Shown here piece by piece: positions 27,539-37,305 of a stretch of 64,000 nt of DNA (the first letter of the stretch is position 1; every line of letters begins with the position of its first letter). Below the pieces are notes generated by a model. That model worked only from the letters and a program-made list of their open reading frames with translations, was not told the DNA's origin and did not search any database. This stretch comes from Tenacibaculum sp. (GTDB lineage: Bacteria > Bacteroidota > Bacteroidia > Flavobacteriales > Flavobacteriaceae). The position numbers were made by a program, and so were the translations under genes. The stretch is from contig JAKVCX010000009.1 in assembly GCA_022448525.1 (NCBI GenBank), positions 93,198 to 157,197 of the forward strand. Direction: 5' to 3'.

Positions 27539-28373
27539 AGTTATTTCACCGGGTATTTCAACTACAATTCAAGATGAAGGTAGATCAGGATTCGCTCATT
27601 ATGGTGTTCCTACCTCAGGAGCAATGGATGCACGTTCATATCAACTAGCAAATGCTATATTAAATAATGAACATAATTCTGCCGTACTTGAAATTACGTA
27701 TGGAAATGCGAAGTTTGAGTTTTTAGTGGATCATGAAATTTGTATTTCAGGAGCAAACTTCACACCTCAAATCAACAATAAAGAAATCAGTTTAAACAAA
27801 CGAATCTTTGTATCGAAAGGAGATCAACTCACTTTTGGTAATAGAATCTATGGTCTTAGAATTTATTTGGCCGTTAAAGGAGGAATTCACTCAGAAGTAA
27901 AGCTGAAAAGTAGAAGCATGTATAAAGGAATTACCGAAACATCTAAACTTAGTAAGGGTGATATTATTTCTACAGTAAGTTTAAATGAAAAATTAGAAGA
28001 CACATACACAAAATTTAAAATTGACGAAGAACATTTCACAAGTTCAATTATAAAATGTTTTAAAGGACCAGAATTTGATTTGTTATCAAGAAAACAGCAG
28101 GAAAAACTACATAATACTACGTTTTCAATTTCTTCAATGAATAGTAGGATGGGGTATATGTTGAGAGAAAAAGTTGAAAATAATTTGCCTTCAATTTTAT
28201 CTTCGGGAGTTTTACCAGGAACAGTTCAATTAACTCCTTCTGGAGAATTAATAATTTTAATGAGAGATTGTCAAGTTACTGGAGGATACCCAAGAATACT
28301 TCAATTAACGGAAGAAGCAATAAATAGATTGGCGCAAAAAACAACAAATGATCTTGTTAATTTTAGAATATAA
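27531..28373 (+). CDS. pxpC: 5-oxoprolinase subunit C (KipA/biotin-dependent carboxyltransferase-like)
   Basis: A 280-aa protein with the carboxyltransferase domain 2 signature TIQDEGRSGFAHYGVPTSGA at the N-terminus, AVLEITYGNAKFEF in the middle and SGVLPGTVQLTPSGELIILM near the end. It completes PxpABC. Slightly shorter than many KipA proteins (300-330 aa), but the frame is intact. Last gene of the operon, followed by a strong terminator. Confidence 0.94.
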   Translation: MIKVISPGISTTIQDEGRSGFAHYGVPTSGAMDARSYQLANAILNNEHNSAVLEITYGNAKFEFLVDHEICISGANFTPQINNKEISLNKRIFVSKGDQLTFGNRIYGLRIYLAVKGGIHSEVKLKSRSMYKGITETSKLSKGDIISTVSLNEKLEDTYTKFKIDEEHFTSSIIKCFKGPEFDLLSRKQQEKLHNTTFSISSMNSRMGYMLREKVENNLPSILSSGVLPGTVQLTPSGELIILMRDCQVTGGYPRILQLTEEAINRLAQKTTNDLVNFRI

Positions 28374-28406
28374 AAAAGCCTCACATTTTTGCGAGGCTTT
28401 TATTTT
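28372..28406. terminator. Bidirectional terminator after pxpC
   Basis: AAAGCCTC (28376-28383) pairs with GAGGCTTT (28393-28400), with A-run before and T-rich sequence after, between convergent genes. Confidence 0.8.
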
Positions 28407-29409
28407 ATATGTTAAGTGAATTAAATAGTTCAACAAGTTTCGGATCAGAAGGCCTTGGCGCATCTGCATTAACGATGTTTCCATCAGGGTCAATTAAAAT
28501 GAACCTAGGAATTGAGCTAATTCTGTATGCCTTAGGAAATTCTTTGTCTTCATTGGCATATAACTGAATTCCTCCAAGATTTTTTTCTTCAACCATGTCT
28601 GTCCAAGTGAAATAATCATCTCTTTTATCAATTGAAATACTTACAAATTGAATGTTCTTATCATGATAATCTTTTTCAAGTTTTTGTAAAGATGGAATTT
28701 CAGCTAAACAAGGGTTACACCAAGTTGCCCATACATCAATGTAAACATATTTACCTTTTAAGTCATCTAAAGAAACAGTTTCTCTATCTGGTTTTTCGTA
28801 ATCAACAAATTTAGGAGCCGCTTTTCCTTGTCCTAATTCGTTTTTTAAATACATTTTTTCTTCATGCATAGACTTTACTTGTCTTTCTAAAGCTTCTATA
28901 TTCTTTGATTGTGCAGAAGTAAAAGCAGTGTCTAATACCTTATTCGTTAAACGAGTTTTAAAATCAGATACATAGGTAGTTAGTTTTGTGTCGAATTCAG
29001 CTTGTGGTAATTCAATCATCGCCATTACACCTTTATTAAACTCTAATTGGTTAATCGCAGTTTTTACCATAAAGTTACTCTCTGCAGCTCCTTTTCCTGA
29101 AAAAATAATTGTATTAATAAAGTCCTTCCCATCTGCGTCCATAACAATTTCATCACCGTTACGTAAGTAAGCGCTTGCATATTGTTTTCCATCAAATATT
29201 GCAAAATATCCGTCTTTAACTTTTAAAGTGTCTTTAAAAGTTCCATTTTCATCCAATTTAATTACTTTGTTGTATCCTGTCTGACGATTTGCAATAACTA
29301 TTGAGTCTGAGTTTTGATTTGTAATATTTCCTGAGAAATTTACAAAGTCATTTTTCTTACACGATGTTAAAGCTAACATTGCTAAGAATACATATAATAC
29401 ATTCTTCAT
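28405..29409 (-). CDS. TlpA-like thiol:disulfide oxidoreductase lipoprotein (DUF4369-type N-terminus)
   Basis: A 334-aa lipoprotein (lipobox LTSC, Cys17). The N-terminal beta domain (about 20-110, FSGNITNQNSDSIVIANRQ) resembles the DUF4369 module often fused to thioredoxins in Bacteroidota, and is followed by a helical linker. The C-terminal thioredoxin domain carries WATWCNPC with the redox cysteines at 231 and 234 and the cis-Pro segment ISSIPRFILIDPDG. It should reduce or oxidise disulfides in the periplasm. Monocistronic between two convergent or divergent neighbours. Partner proteins unknown. Confidence 0.88.
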   Translation of the reverse strand: MKNVLYVFLAMLALTSCKKNDFVNFSGNITNQNSDSIVIANRQTGYNKVIKLDENGTFKDTLKVKDGYFAIFDGKQYASAYLRNGDEIVMDADGKDFINTIIFSGKGAAESNFMVKTAINQLEFNKGVMAMIELPQAEFDTKLTTYVSDFKTRLTNKVLDTAFTSAQSKNIEALERQVKSMHEEKMYLKNELGQGKAAPKFVDYEKPDRETVSLDDLKGKYVYIDVWATWCNPCLAEIPSLQKLEKDYHDKNIQFVSISIDKRDDYFTWTDMVEEKNLGGIQLYANEDKEFPKAYRISSIPRFILIDPDGNIVNADAPRPSDPKLVELFNSLNI

Positions 29410-29537
29410 CTTATATAAAATTAGGTTGAGTAAAAATAGTGGAAATAATTAATTATTCTAAAAAATGAAATGATTTATCATGTTGCGAATAAATCGTAAC
29501 TTTACTCCTTTAAAAATCACAAGAACTTTTTTGCTGA

Positions 29538-32500
29538 ATGTATTTAATTTTTGATACAGAAACTACAGGTTTACCTAAAAGCTGGAATGCACCAATTACA
29601 GATACTGATAACTGGCCAAGAGCAATTCAAATCGCTTGGCAGTTACATGATGAAATGGGAAATCTTATCGAACATAATGATTTCTTAATTCAAGCTGACG
29701 GATTTAACATTCCCTTTGATGCAGAAAGGATTCATGGAATTTCAACAGATTTAGCAAATGAGCAAGGAATTACTTTAAGCGAAGGTTTAGAGTTGTTTAA
29801 TGAAGCATTAGCAAAAACAAAATTTATAGTGGGTCAAAATGTTGGGTTTGATGTCAATATTATGGCTTGTGAATTTTATAGATTGGGAGTTGAAAACAAT
29901 CTGGAGAGTTTACCTGTTTTAGATACGTGTACGGAGGAAACCGCTTCAATGTGTCAAATTCCTGGAGGTAGAGGAGGAAAGTTTAAATTACCAACACTTA
30001 CCGAGTTACATCAACATTTATTCGGAGTAGGTTTCAATGAAGCGCATAATGCAACTGCCGATGTAGAAGCAACAACTCGTTGTTTTTTAGAGTTATTGCG
30101 TTTAAAGCATTATCCTCTTGAAAAGTTAGATGTTGCAGATGATTATTATGCGAAATATTCGGAGAATAATCCGATGCCGATTCAGTTAATAGGTTTAAAA
30201 CATTTAAACTTAAAGGCTGAAAGTGATAAAATCAGAAAACGACTAGCCGCAGAATCTGATAGTGCCAATACACAATCTACTTCTGAAGGTTTAGCGCAAC
30301 TTGAAGGTGTACAATTTGCTCATTTACATAATCACTCTCAATTCTCGGTATTACAGTCAACCATTCAAATTAATGGATTAGTAAATGCTGCTGTAAAGGA
30401 TAATATGAGTGCAGTCGCCTTAACCGATACAGGGAATATGATGGCTGCGTTTCATTTTACTTCTGCTGTAGCGAATTACAATAAAACTGCTGAAAATCCT
30501 TTAAAGCCAATTGTTGGTTGTGAGTTTTTTATCTGTGAGGATCATACAGATAAATCGAGAAAAGACAATGGTTACCAAGTTGTTTTATTAGCTAAGAATA
30601 AAAGAGGATATCATAATCTAGCTAAAATGTCTTCTATTGCATTCGTAGATGGATTTTACTACGTTCCAAGAATTGATAAAGAAGTTGTAAAACAGTATAA
30701 AGAAGATATAATTGTTTTAACTGGTAACTTGTATGGAGAAGTTCCAAACAAGATTTTGAATATTGGTGAAAAACAAGCAGAAGAGGCGTTACTTTGGTGG
30801 AAAGAAGAGTTTGGTGACGATTTGTATATTGAGTTAATGCGTCATGGACAAGAAGATGAAGATGCTGTAAACAGAACATTATTAGAATTTTCTAAAAAGC
30901 ATGATGTAAAAATCGTTGCTACAAACAACACATATTACTTAGGAAAGGAAGAGGCTAATGCACATGATATTTTATTATGTGTAAAAGATGGAGAGAAGCA
31001 GGCAACACCAAAAGGTAGAGGTAGAGGTTATCGTTATGGTTTACCGAACGATGAATATTACTTCAAGTCTACCGAAGAAATGAAAACACTTTTTGCTGAT
31101 ATTCCAGAAGCAATAAGTAATATTCAGGAAATAGTCGATAAAGTTGAAGGCTTTACATTAGCTCGTGATGTATTATTACCTGCCTTCGAAATTGGAGAAG
31201 AATTTCAAGACGCACAAGATGAGGTAGACGGAGGGAAACGAGGAGAGAACAACTATTTACGCCATTTAACCTATGAAGGAGCGAAAATCCGTTATGGAGA
31301 AATTACAGATAGTATACGAGAACGACTAGATTTCGAATTAGATGTAATTGCAAAAACAGGATATCCTGGATATTTCTTAATTGTAGAAGATTTTATTCGA
31401 GCTGCTAGAAAAATGGGAGTTTCCGTTGGTCCTGGTCGTGGATCAGCAGCGGGTTCCGTAGTTGCATACTGTTTATGGATTACTAATATTGATCCAATTA
31501 AATACGATTTACTTTTTGAGCGTTTCTTAAATCCTGAACGTGTATCCATGCCCGATATCGATATTGACTTTGATGATGAAGGTCGTGGTCGAGTTATGGA
31601 TTATGTAATTGAAAAATATGGTGCAAATCAAGTAGCACAAATTATTACCTATGGTACAATGGCGGCAAAATCATCTTTGCGTGATACTGCCAGAGTGTTA
31701 GATTTACCTTTATTTGAAGCGGACAGAATTGCCAAACTTGTTCCAGGAATTAAACTGAAAAATATTTTTGGTGAAGATGAAAAAAGTAAAGGAAAAGTTG
31801 CAGGTTTACGTGCCGAAGAAAAAGAGAATGTAAATGAATTAAAAGCCATCGCACAAGGAACAGGTTTGGAAGCGAGTACAATTAATCAAGCGGTTGTACT
31901 TGAAGGATCTGTTCGTAATACAGGAATCCACGCATGTGGTGTAATCATAACTCCTGATGATATTACCAAGTTCGTTCCAGTATCGTTGGCTAAAGATTCC
32001 GATATGTATGTTACACAATTCGATAACTCGGTTGTGGAAAGTGCAGGATTATTAAAAATGGATTTCTTAGGGTTAAAAACATTAACTCTAATTAAAGATA
32101 CAGTTAAGATTGTAAAAGCTCGTCATGGTGTGGAACTCGATCCTGAGAATTTTCCAATTGACGATGAAGAAACATATGCATTATTCCAGAGAGGAGAAAC
32201 GGTAGGTATCTTCCAGTATGAATCTCCTGGAATGCAAAAATACATGCGTGAACTGAAACCAACGGTATTTGCGGATCTTATTGCAATGAACGCATTATAT
32301 CGTCCAGGTCCGTTAGAATACATTCCTTCATTTATTCGAAGAAAGCATGGAGATGAGGAGATTCAGTATGATCTTCCTGCAATGGAAGAATATTTAGCAG
32401 AAACCTATGGAATTACGGTTTATCAGGAGCAAGTAATGCTTCTGTCGCAAAAATTGGCTGACTTTACCAAAGGTGAAGCCGATGTTTTACGTAAGGCAAT

Positions 32501-33872
32501 GGGTAAAAAGCAGGCTGCCGTTCTTGCAAAAATGAAACCTAAGTTTGTTGATCAAGCAAAGGCAAATGGACATGATGAAAAGGCTTTAGAGAAAATCTGG
32601 AAAGACTGGGAAGCATTCGCATCTTATGCTTTCAATAAATCTCACTCTACTTGTTATGCTTGGATTGCGTACCAAACTGCTTATTTGAAAGCACATTATC
32701 CTGCTGAATATATGGCTGCTGTACTTTCTAATAACATGAATGATATCAAATCAGTTTCCTTCTTTATGGAAGAATGTAAACGAATGGGATTAGAAGTATT
32801 AGGTCCAGATGTAAATGAATCGTATTCTAAGTTTTCAGTAAATAAAGAAGGTGCAGTTCGTTTTGGAATGGCGGCAATTAAAGGAGTTGGAGCTTCTGCA
32901 GTGAAGGCCATAATTGATGAGAGAAAGGAAAATGGCGCTTATACTTCTGTTTTCGATATTGCAAAACGTGTGGATTTACGTGTAGCAAATAAGAAAGCAT
33001 TTGAAGGATTGGTATTAGCTGGTGGATTTGATTCTTTTACAGCTACACATAGAGCGCAATATTATGTTCAAGATGAAAAAGGACAAACCTTTTTAGAAAG
33101 AGCATTACGATTTGGAAATAAATATCAAGAAAATTTAAATTCATCTCAAGTTTCTTTGTTCGGTGAAGCAAGTGATGTTGAATTACCAGAGCCAATAATT
33201 CCTGAATGTGATACTTGGGGAACTATGGAATTATTAGCCAAGGAGAAAGAGATGGTAGGAATGTATATTTCGGCACATCCATTAGATGATTTTAAGAACG
33301 AATTAAAGTTTTGTAATGCTTCTGTAAGTCATTTTAAGGACCTTAAGAAATATGAAGGTTTAGGATTGGCTTTTGCAGGAATTGTTACTGATGTTCAACA
33401 TAGAGTATCAAAAGCTGGAAAAGGTTGGGCTTCTTTTATAATAGAAGATTATAACGATAGTTTTGAGTTCAGAATATTTGGTGAAGAATATTTAAAGTTT
33501 AAACATTTTTTAGTTCCGAATTCATTCTTGTATGTAAAAACTATTGTAAAACCTGGATGGGTGAATAAAGAAGGTGTTAAAGGAGATCCAAGGGTTGGTT
33601 TTACAGAGTTTAATTTACTTCATGATATCATGGAAAGGATGTGTAAGAAAATTACCATAAAAATGCCATTGAGTGATGTAAAAGAAGATACAATTAAGAA
33701 TTTACAGCATTTATTTGTTACGAACTCAGGGAAGCAAGGACTAAGATTTGTAATTTATGATGTTGAAGAAAAGTTAGAGTTAGATGTTCCAAGTAGAACG
33801 ACAAAAATTAAAATTACAAATGAGTTTCTTTCAGAACTCGATAAACAGCACATAAATTATAAACTAAATTAA
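29538..33872 (+). CDS. dnaE: DNA polymerase III alpha subunit with fused N-terminal proofreading exonuclease
   Basis: A 1444-aa replicative polymerase. Residues 1-about 190 form a DnaQ-type DEDDh exonuclease: FDTETTG (Asp6, Glu8), GQNVGFDVN and EAHNATADVEAT, so all five catalytic residues appear present. A PHP domain follows from about residue 258 (HLHNHSQFSVL, then ALTDTGNM). The polymerase core has PDIDIDFDDEGRGRV with the catalytic aspartates, then the helix-hairpin-helix and an OB domain near the C-terminus. Bacterial DnaE is usually about 1150 aa; the extra length is the exonuclease. The single-chain arrangement supplies proofreading in cis. Own gene, with a terminator behind it. Confidence 0.96.
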   Translation: MYLIFDTETTGLPKSWNAPITDTDNWPRAIQIAWQLHDEMGNLIEHNDFLIQADGFNIPFDAERIHGISTDLANEQGITLSEGLELFNEALAKTKFIVGQNVGFDVNIMACEFYRLGVENNLESLPVLDTCTEETASMCQIPGGRGGKFKLPTLTELHQHLFGVGFNEAHNATADVEATTRCFLELLRLKHYPLEKLDVADDYYAKYSENNPMPIQLIGLKHLNLKAESDKIRKRLAAESDSANTQSTSEGLAQLEGVQFAHLHNHSQFSVLQSTIQINGLVNAAVKDNMSAVALTDTGNMMAAFHFTSAVANYNKTAENPLKPIVGCEFFICEDHTDKSRKDNGYQVVLLAKNKRGYHNLAKMSSIAFVDGFYYVPRIDKEVVKQYKEDIIVLTGNLYGEVPNKILNIGEKQAEEALLWWKEEFGDDLYIELMRHGQEDEDAVNRTLLEFSKKHDVKIVATNNTYYLGKEEANAHDILLCVKDGEKQATPKGRGRGYRYGLPNDEYYFKSTEEMKTLFADIPEAISNIQEIVDKVEGFTLARDVLLPAFEIGEEFQDAQDEVDGGKRGENNYLRHLTYEGAKIRYGEITDSIRERLDFELDVIAKTGYPGYFLIVEDFIRAARKMGVSVGPGRGSAAGSVVAYCLWITNIDPIKYDLLFERFLNPERVSMPDIDIDFDDEGRGRVMDYVIEKYGANQVAQIITYGTMAAKSSLRDTARVLDLPLFEADRIAKLVPGIKLKNIFGEDEKSKGKVAGLRAEEKENVNELKAIAQGTGLEASTINQAVVLEGSVRNTGIHACGVIITPDDITKFVPVSLAKDSDMYVTQFDNSVVESAGLLKMDFLGLKTLTLIKDTVKIVKARHGVELDPENFPIDDEETYALFQRGETVGIFQYESPGMQKYMRELKPTVFADLIAMNALYRPGPLEYIPSFIRRKHGDEEIQYDLPAMEEYLAETYGITVYQEQVMLLSQKLADFTKGEADVLRKAMGKKQAAVLAKMKPKFVDQAKANGHDEKALEKIWKDWEAFASYAFNKSHSTCYAWIAYQTAYLKAHYPAEYMAAVLSNNMNDIKSVSFFMEECKRMGLEVLGPDVNESYSKFSVNKEGAVRFGMAAIKGVGASAVKAIIDERKENGAYTSVFDIAKRVDLRVANKKAFEGLVLAGGFDSFTATHRAQYYVQDEKGQTFLERALRFGNKYQENLNSSQVSLFGEASDVELPEPIIPECDTWGTMELLAKEKEMVGMYISAHPLDDFKNELKFCNASVSHFKDLKKYEGLGLAFAGIVTDVQHRVSKAGKGWASFIIEDYNDSFEFRIFGEEYLKFKHFLVPNSFLYVKTIVKPGWVNKEGVKGDPRVGFTEFNLLHDIMERMCKKITIKMPLSDVKEDTIKNLQHLFVTNSGKQGLRFVIYDVEEKLELDVPSRTTKIKITNEFLSELDKQHINYKLN

Positions 33873-33906
33873 AAAGAGCCTCAACATATAGTGAGGCCCT
33901 TTTTGT
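33868..33906. terminator. Terminator between dnaE and the convergent barrel-protein gene
   Basis: GAGCCTCA pairs with TGAGGCCC (one imperfect pair) around an 8-base loop, flanked by A-run and T-run. Confidence 0.7.
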
Positions 33907-33918
33907 TTAAAGGTATAA

Positions 33919-35499
33919 CTATTCAGATAAATTATAGGTAACTCCAATAAATAGAGCTCCTTTGTATACATTGTTGTAACGAATTTCTATGTCATTTGGA
34001 GTTGAAAAAACTAATTCATTAGAATCGTTTAAATTTAAATTCCCTCGGTCTAATCTATCTACGCTGGTTAGAGAATATCCTACAGACAAAGCAAAACGAT
34101 TTTTCTCAGTAAATAACAATGATCCTCCAAAGTAAAAACCTATACTTCCATTTCCATCAATACTTACACCAGAAGAAATAGCAGGTTGGAAACCATCAAA
34201 AAATCTTGGATATGCATGAATTAATCCACCTATAGCGTGTTTGATTTCGTTATTATTTGAATTGTTGACACCAATAATACCAGTGTTGTCTTTTCTATAA
34301 GTATAGTTGTCATCTGAAATAAAACTTAATAGATATCCTGTACTAAAATTTACTTTCCATCTGTTGTGTGTTTGAATATCTATTGATTCAAATTTATAAA
34401 CAGTTTCTCCTTTTTCATTTACAATACTTGGTTGTAAAGTATTGTTGTCTTCGTTCAATTGGTAGGCATTCGTATAATATTTAAAGGTTTCTTCTTCTAT
34501 TTGCTTAGCTAAGTTAATTCCTTTACTTGCTTTTTTAGTAATGTAAGTTTTGGTTTCTTGTTTCGCCAGTGAGTCTCTTAGTTGTGAGGCGAAGGCCATT
34601 TCTTCTTCAAATATTTTCTTCCTCTTTATACTGATTTTAGCACTTTCCACACCTAAAGTAGCTTTGTTGTCATTATCTTTTAATTCACCTTTAAAAGTGA
34701 AAGTCTCAGCTTCTAATGTTTTATTAATGATATCGTAATTCATTTTCATCTTACTGTAACTGTCCATAAGTTCATCAAGCGAAGAAGATACTTCAGTTAG
34801 TGGTTTGTCTGGGTTACTTGGATAGAAAGTATTATAAAGAGTTGAGCTTGTTTTTTGGAATAGTTTAATATCTCTAATAAATATTGAATCTCTGTCTAAT
34901 TCTGTATTAAGCAAGTCTTCTAAAATTAGAAAGTTATTGATCTTTTCAAGTTGCTCTAGGAAGCTTTTTTTACTTGTAAGGAATGAATCTGTTGAAGCTA
35001 ATAGTGTTTGCATTTCTTTTATAAGCTTTTTTAGTTTTTCTATTTCCTGTTCGTTTTCTTTGATTTTAGCATCGATTCTATTTTTATAATTTATACTCTT
35101 AGCGGTATTCTTAATACCAATTAATCTTAAGTTGTCATCTTCAATTTGTTGTAGTTTTTCATTTGATTGTGCTATAATTTCAGAGTTGACATTATAGAGA
35201 TTATATTTAGTTTTAAGTTTATCATCAGAGTCATTTGATTCTTCTGCTAAAATGTCTTTAAAAACTTTTGGTATTTCGAAATTTAGACTTTTTCCTGCTC
35301 CTTCAATTTTCCCTGTTGACCGAAGTCTAATAACATTAACATTTTTGATTTGAAATTTTACGGTTGATCCGAAATCATATTTTTTATGATAGGAGTTAAT
35401 TCCGAAAGGATCGATTTTAATGATTTGATCTTTCTTTTCTTGTGAGAAAATAGTGGTGTTAATAAATATTAGTAGTAATAAATATACATGACGTTTCAT
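33919..35499 (-). CDS. Hypothetical exported protein with coiled coil and C-terminal beta-rich domain
   Basis: About 526 aa from the chosen start. The signal peptide begins MKRHVYLLLLIF and ends near FSQEKK. An in-frame ATG ten codons earlier (35529) would put polar residues before the signal and is less likely. Residues about 110-210 are a Lys/Glu-rich coiled coil; the last 140 residues alternate like a small outer-membrane beta barrel and end in GVTYNLSE. No named family recognised. It is probably an envelope structural or outer-membrane-linked protein. Monocistronic between dnaE and gldA. Confidence 0.7.
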   Translation of the reverse strand: MKRHVYLLLLIFINTTIFSQEKKDQIIKIDPFGINSYHKKYDFGSTVKFQIKNVNVIRLRSTGKIEGAGKSLNFEIPKVFKDILAEESNDSDDKLKTKYNLYNVNSEIIAQSNEKLQQIEDDNLRLIGIKNTAKSINYKNRIDAKIKENEQEIEKLKKLIKEMQTLLASTDSFLTSKKSFLEQLEKINNFLILEDLLNTELDRDSIFIRDIKLFQKTSSTLYNTFYPSNPDKPLTEVSSSLDELMDSYSKMKMNYDIINKTLEAETFTFKGELKDNDNKATLGVESAKISIKRKKIFEEEMAFASQLRDSLAKQETKTYITKKASKGINLAKQIEEETFKYYTNAYQLNEDNNTLQPSIVNEKGETVYKFESIDIQTHNRWKVNFSTGYLLSFISDDNYTYRKDNTGIIGVNNSNNNEIKHAIGGLIHAYPRFFDGFQPAISSGVSIDGNGSIGFYFGGSLLFTEKNRFALSVGYSLTSVDRLDRGNLNLNDSNELVFSTPNDIEIRYNNVYKGALFIGVTYNLSE

Positions 35500-35575
35500 G
35501 ACAATAGCGTTAAAATTAGTTATTGTCAAAATTAAAGTTAGGATGAGCTGTTTTTTCTACCTACAAGTAGGTAAA

Positions 35576-36469
35576 TTATTGTGTCATTTCTCTAAAAAGG
35601 GTTTCTAAATTCTTGTTTTCAGAATTTAATTCAAGAATTTTAAGTCCATATTCTTGAGCAAAATCAAATAGTTTTGGGCGCATGTCTTCTTCTGTGTTGA
35701 AGGTTAATGTCCAAGAGTTATCGTAGTTGTTTTTGATGTTAGTAATATTAGCTAATCGCTGTAAAAACTGTTCTTCAATTTTATAATCAAACCCAACTTT
35801 TATGACTTGCTCCTTTGAATCTTTTAATTCAGCTAAATTTTTGTCAATTACAATCTCTCCATTATTTATTATAATAACTCTATCACAAATTGCTTCTACT
35901 TCCTGCATTATGTGAGTAGATAAAAGAACTGTCTTATCTTTTCCTAATTCTTTTATTAAAGATCGAATTTCAACTAATTGGTTTGGGTCTAAGCCTGTGG
36001 TAGGTTCATCTAAAATTAAAACATCAGGATTATGTAAAATTGCTGCCGCCAAACCAACTCTTTGACGGTATCCTTTAGATAGCTGACTTATCTTTTTATG
36101 TGATTCTTTTGATAAACCTACTTTTTCGATAACGTCAATTATTGTTTCTTGTTGAATGTTATGAATATCTGCATGAAAAGATAGATATTCTTTAACATAC
36201 ATCTCAAGATACAAAGGATTGTGTTCTGGAAGATAACCGATACTTTTTCTGGAATCAATACTATTTGAAATTACATCAATATCGTTTACGGTAACAGCTC
36301 CTGAAGTCGGTTGAATATAACCCGTTAAAATTTTCATAGTTGTTGATTTTCCAGCACCGTTAGGACCTAGAAAACCAACAATTTCTCCTTTTTGAGCAGA
36401 AAATGATATATTATTTACGGCTTTTTGTTTGCCGTATGTTTTCGAAACTGATGTAAGTTGAATTGACAT
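35576..36469 (-). CDS. gldA: Gliding-motility ABC transporter ATP-binding protein GldA
   Basis: A 297-aa ABC ATPase. Walker A GPNGAGKSTT (about 34-43), signature LSKGYRQRVGLA, Walker B VLILDEPTTGLDPNQ and the switch His in LLSTHIMQEVE are all present. Length and text fit GldA, the ATPase that works with GldF and GldG in flavobacterial gliding. Other DrrA-like ABC exporters share these motifs, so the symbol rests on overall resemblance. gldF and gldG are not next to it. It lies 66 bases after folA on the same strand. Confidence 0.85.
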   Translation of the reverse strand: MSIQLTSVSKTYGKQKAVNNISFSAQKGEIVGFLGPNGAGKSTTMKILTGYIQPTSGAVTVNDIDVISNSIDSRKSIGYLPEHNPLYLEMYVKEYLSFHADIHNIQQETIIDVIEKVGLSKESHKKISQLSKGYRQRVGLAAAILHNPDVLILDEPTTGLDPNQLVEIRSLIKELGKDKTVLLSTHIMQEVEAICDRVIIINNGEIVIDKNLAELKDSKEQVIKVGFDYKIEEQFLQRLANITNIKNNYDNSWTLTFNTEEDMRPKLFDFAQEYGLKILELNSENKNLETLFREMTQ

Positions 36470-36535
36470 TTTATAAGTAAAACTCCAGCTGACGCAGGGA
36501 AATTAATTTTATTAATATGATTTTATAAGTCGAGG

Positions 36536-37024
36536 TTACTTCCTTTTATAAGAAACGAAACTATAGTCGTATTTATTTTTATCGTCTGCTTTAAAGTCTT
36601 CTCTAGAAACTTCTTCCCAAATAGTAGTATCAATATTTGGAAAATAAACATCAGCATCAAAACTTTCATGTACTAAAGTAATGTCTAACTTTCCAACGGC
36701 AGGGTTATTTATAGCTTGGTCATATACTTGAGCTCCTCCTATGATAAAAATCTCCTCATCATCTTTGGATAGTTGAATTGCTTCATCTATACTACTTGCA
36801 ATAAGACAACCATCCTTAAAATAGTTGTCGTTTCTTGTAATAATTACTGTAGTTCTGTTTGGTAACGGTTTTCCAATACTTTCATAAGTATTTCTTCCCA
36901 TTAATATGTGATGACCAGAAGTTACTTTTTTAAATCGTTTTAAGTCTGCTGGTAAATGCCAGATTAGGTCGTTGTTTTTTCCTAATTCATTGTTTTTACC
37001 TATTGCGGCAATAATTGTAATCAT
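36536..37024 (-). CDS. folA: Dihydrofolate reductase
   Basis: A 162-aa enzyme that reduces dihydrofolate with NADPH. Typical text: IAAIGKNNELGKNNDLIWHLPADLKRFK at the start (not more than a few changes from the family), HHILMGRNTYESIGKPLP and EIFIIGGAQVYDQAI. Chromosomal-type length. It follows thyA on the same strand with only a 60-aa gene between them, the usual thyA-folA pairing for thymidylate synthesis. Confidence 0.96.
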   Translation of the reverse strand: MITIIAAIGKNNELGKNNDLIWHLPADLKRFKKVTSGHHILMGRNTYESIGKPLPNRTTVIITRNDNYFKDGCLIASSIDEAIQLSKDDEEIFIIGGAQVYDQAINNPAVGKLDITLVHESFDADVYFPNIDTTIWEEVSREDFKADDKNKYDYSFVSYKRK

Positions 37025-37040
37025 AAAATAATTGGAGAGG

Positions 37041-37223
37041 TTACATGTTTTTAACCCATTCCTTAATGTATCCAGTTAAATCTCTTTTATCAGTAACGTG
37101 ATCAATAGAATTAGAATGAATATTTTTAATAATAGTTTTAACAGCTAACAAAACATTTTCGTCATCTATCTCGGCTACGATATCATATATCTCTTCTTTA
37201 ATTGTGTCTATTTCGGCTATCAT
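37041..37223 (-). CDS. Small acidic hypothetical protein between thyA and folA
   Basis: A 60-aa soluble, acidic, alpha-helical protein (MIAEIDTIKEEIYDIVAEID). No motif recognised. It resembles the short helical proteins next to toxin genes in Bacteroidota, but no toxin is beside it, so I make no such claim. It lies 16 bases before folA and 82 after thyA. Probably real, given position and clean helix periodicity, but not certain. Confidence 0.5.
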   Translation of the reverse strand: MIAEIDTIKEEIYDIVAEIDDENVLLAVKTIIKNIHSNSIDHVTDKRDLTGYIKEWVKNM

Positions 37224-37305
37224 TTTAATCTAGTTGTTTGGTTACTAATTTAGTTAGATTTTAACTAATTAAAAGTCAAAAATTAATAAAAGAACGTTAA
37301 AAAAA

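Noticed and set aside
35576..36469. Exporter ATPase for the cysteine-rich peptides
   Set aside because: The ABC protein is a GldA/DrrA-type subunit without a peptidase or membrane domain, and it lies beyond thyA and folA with a terminator between.
37041..37223. Antitoxin of a toxin-antitoxin pair
   Set aside because: No toxin-like gene is adjacent; the neighbours are thyA and folA.
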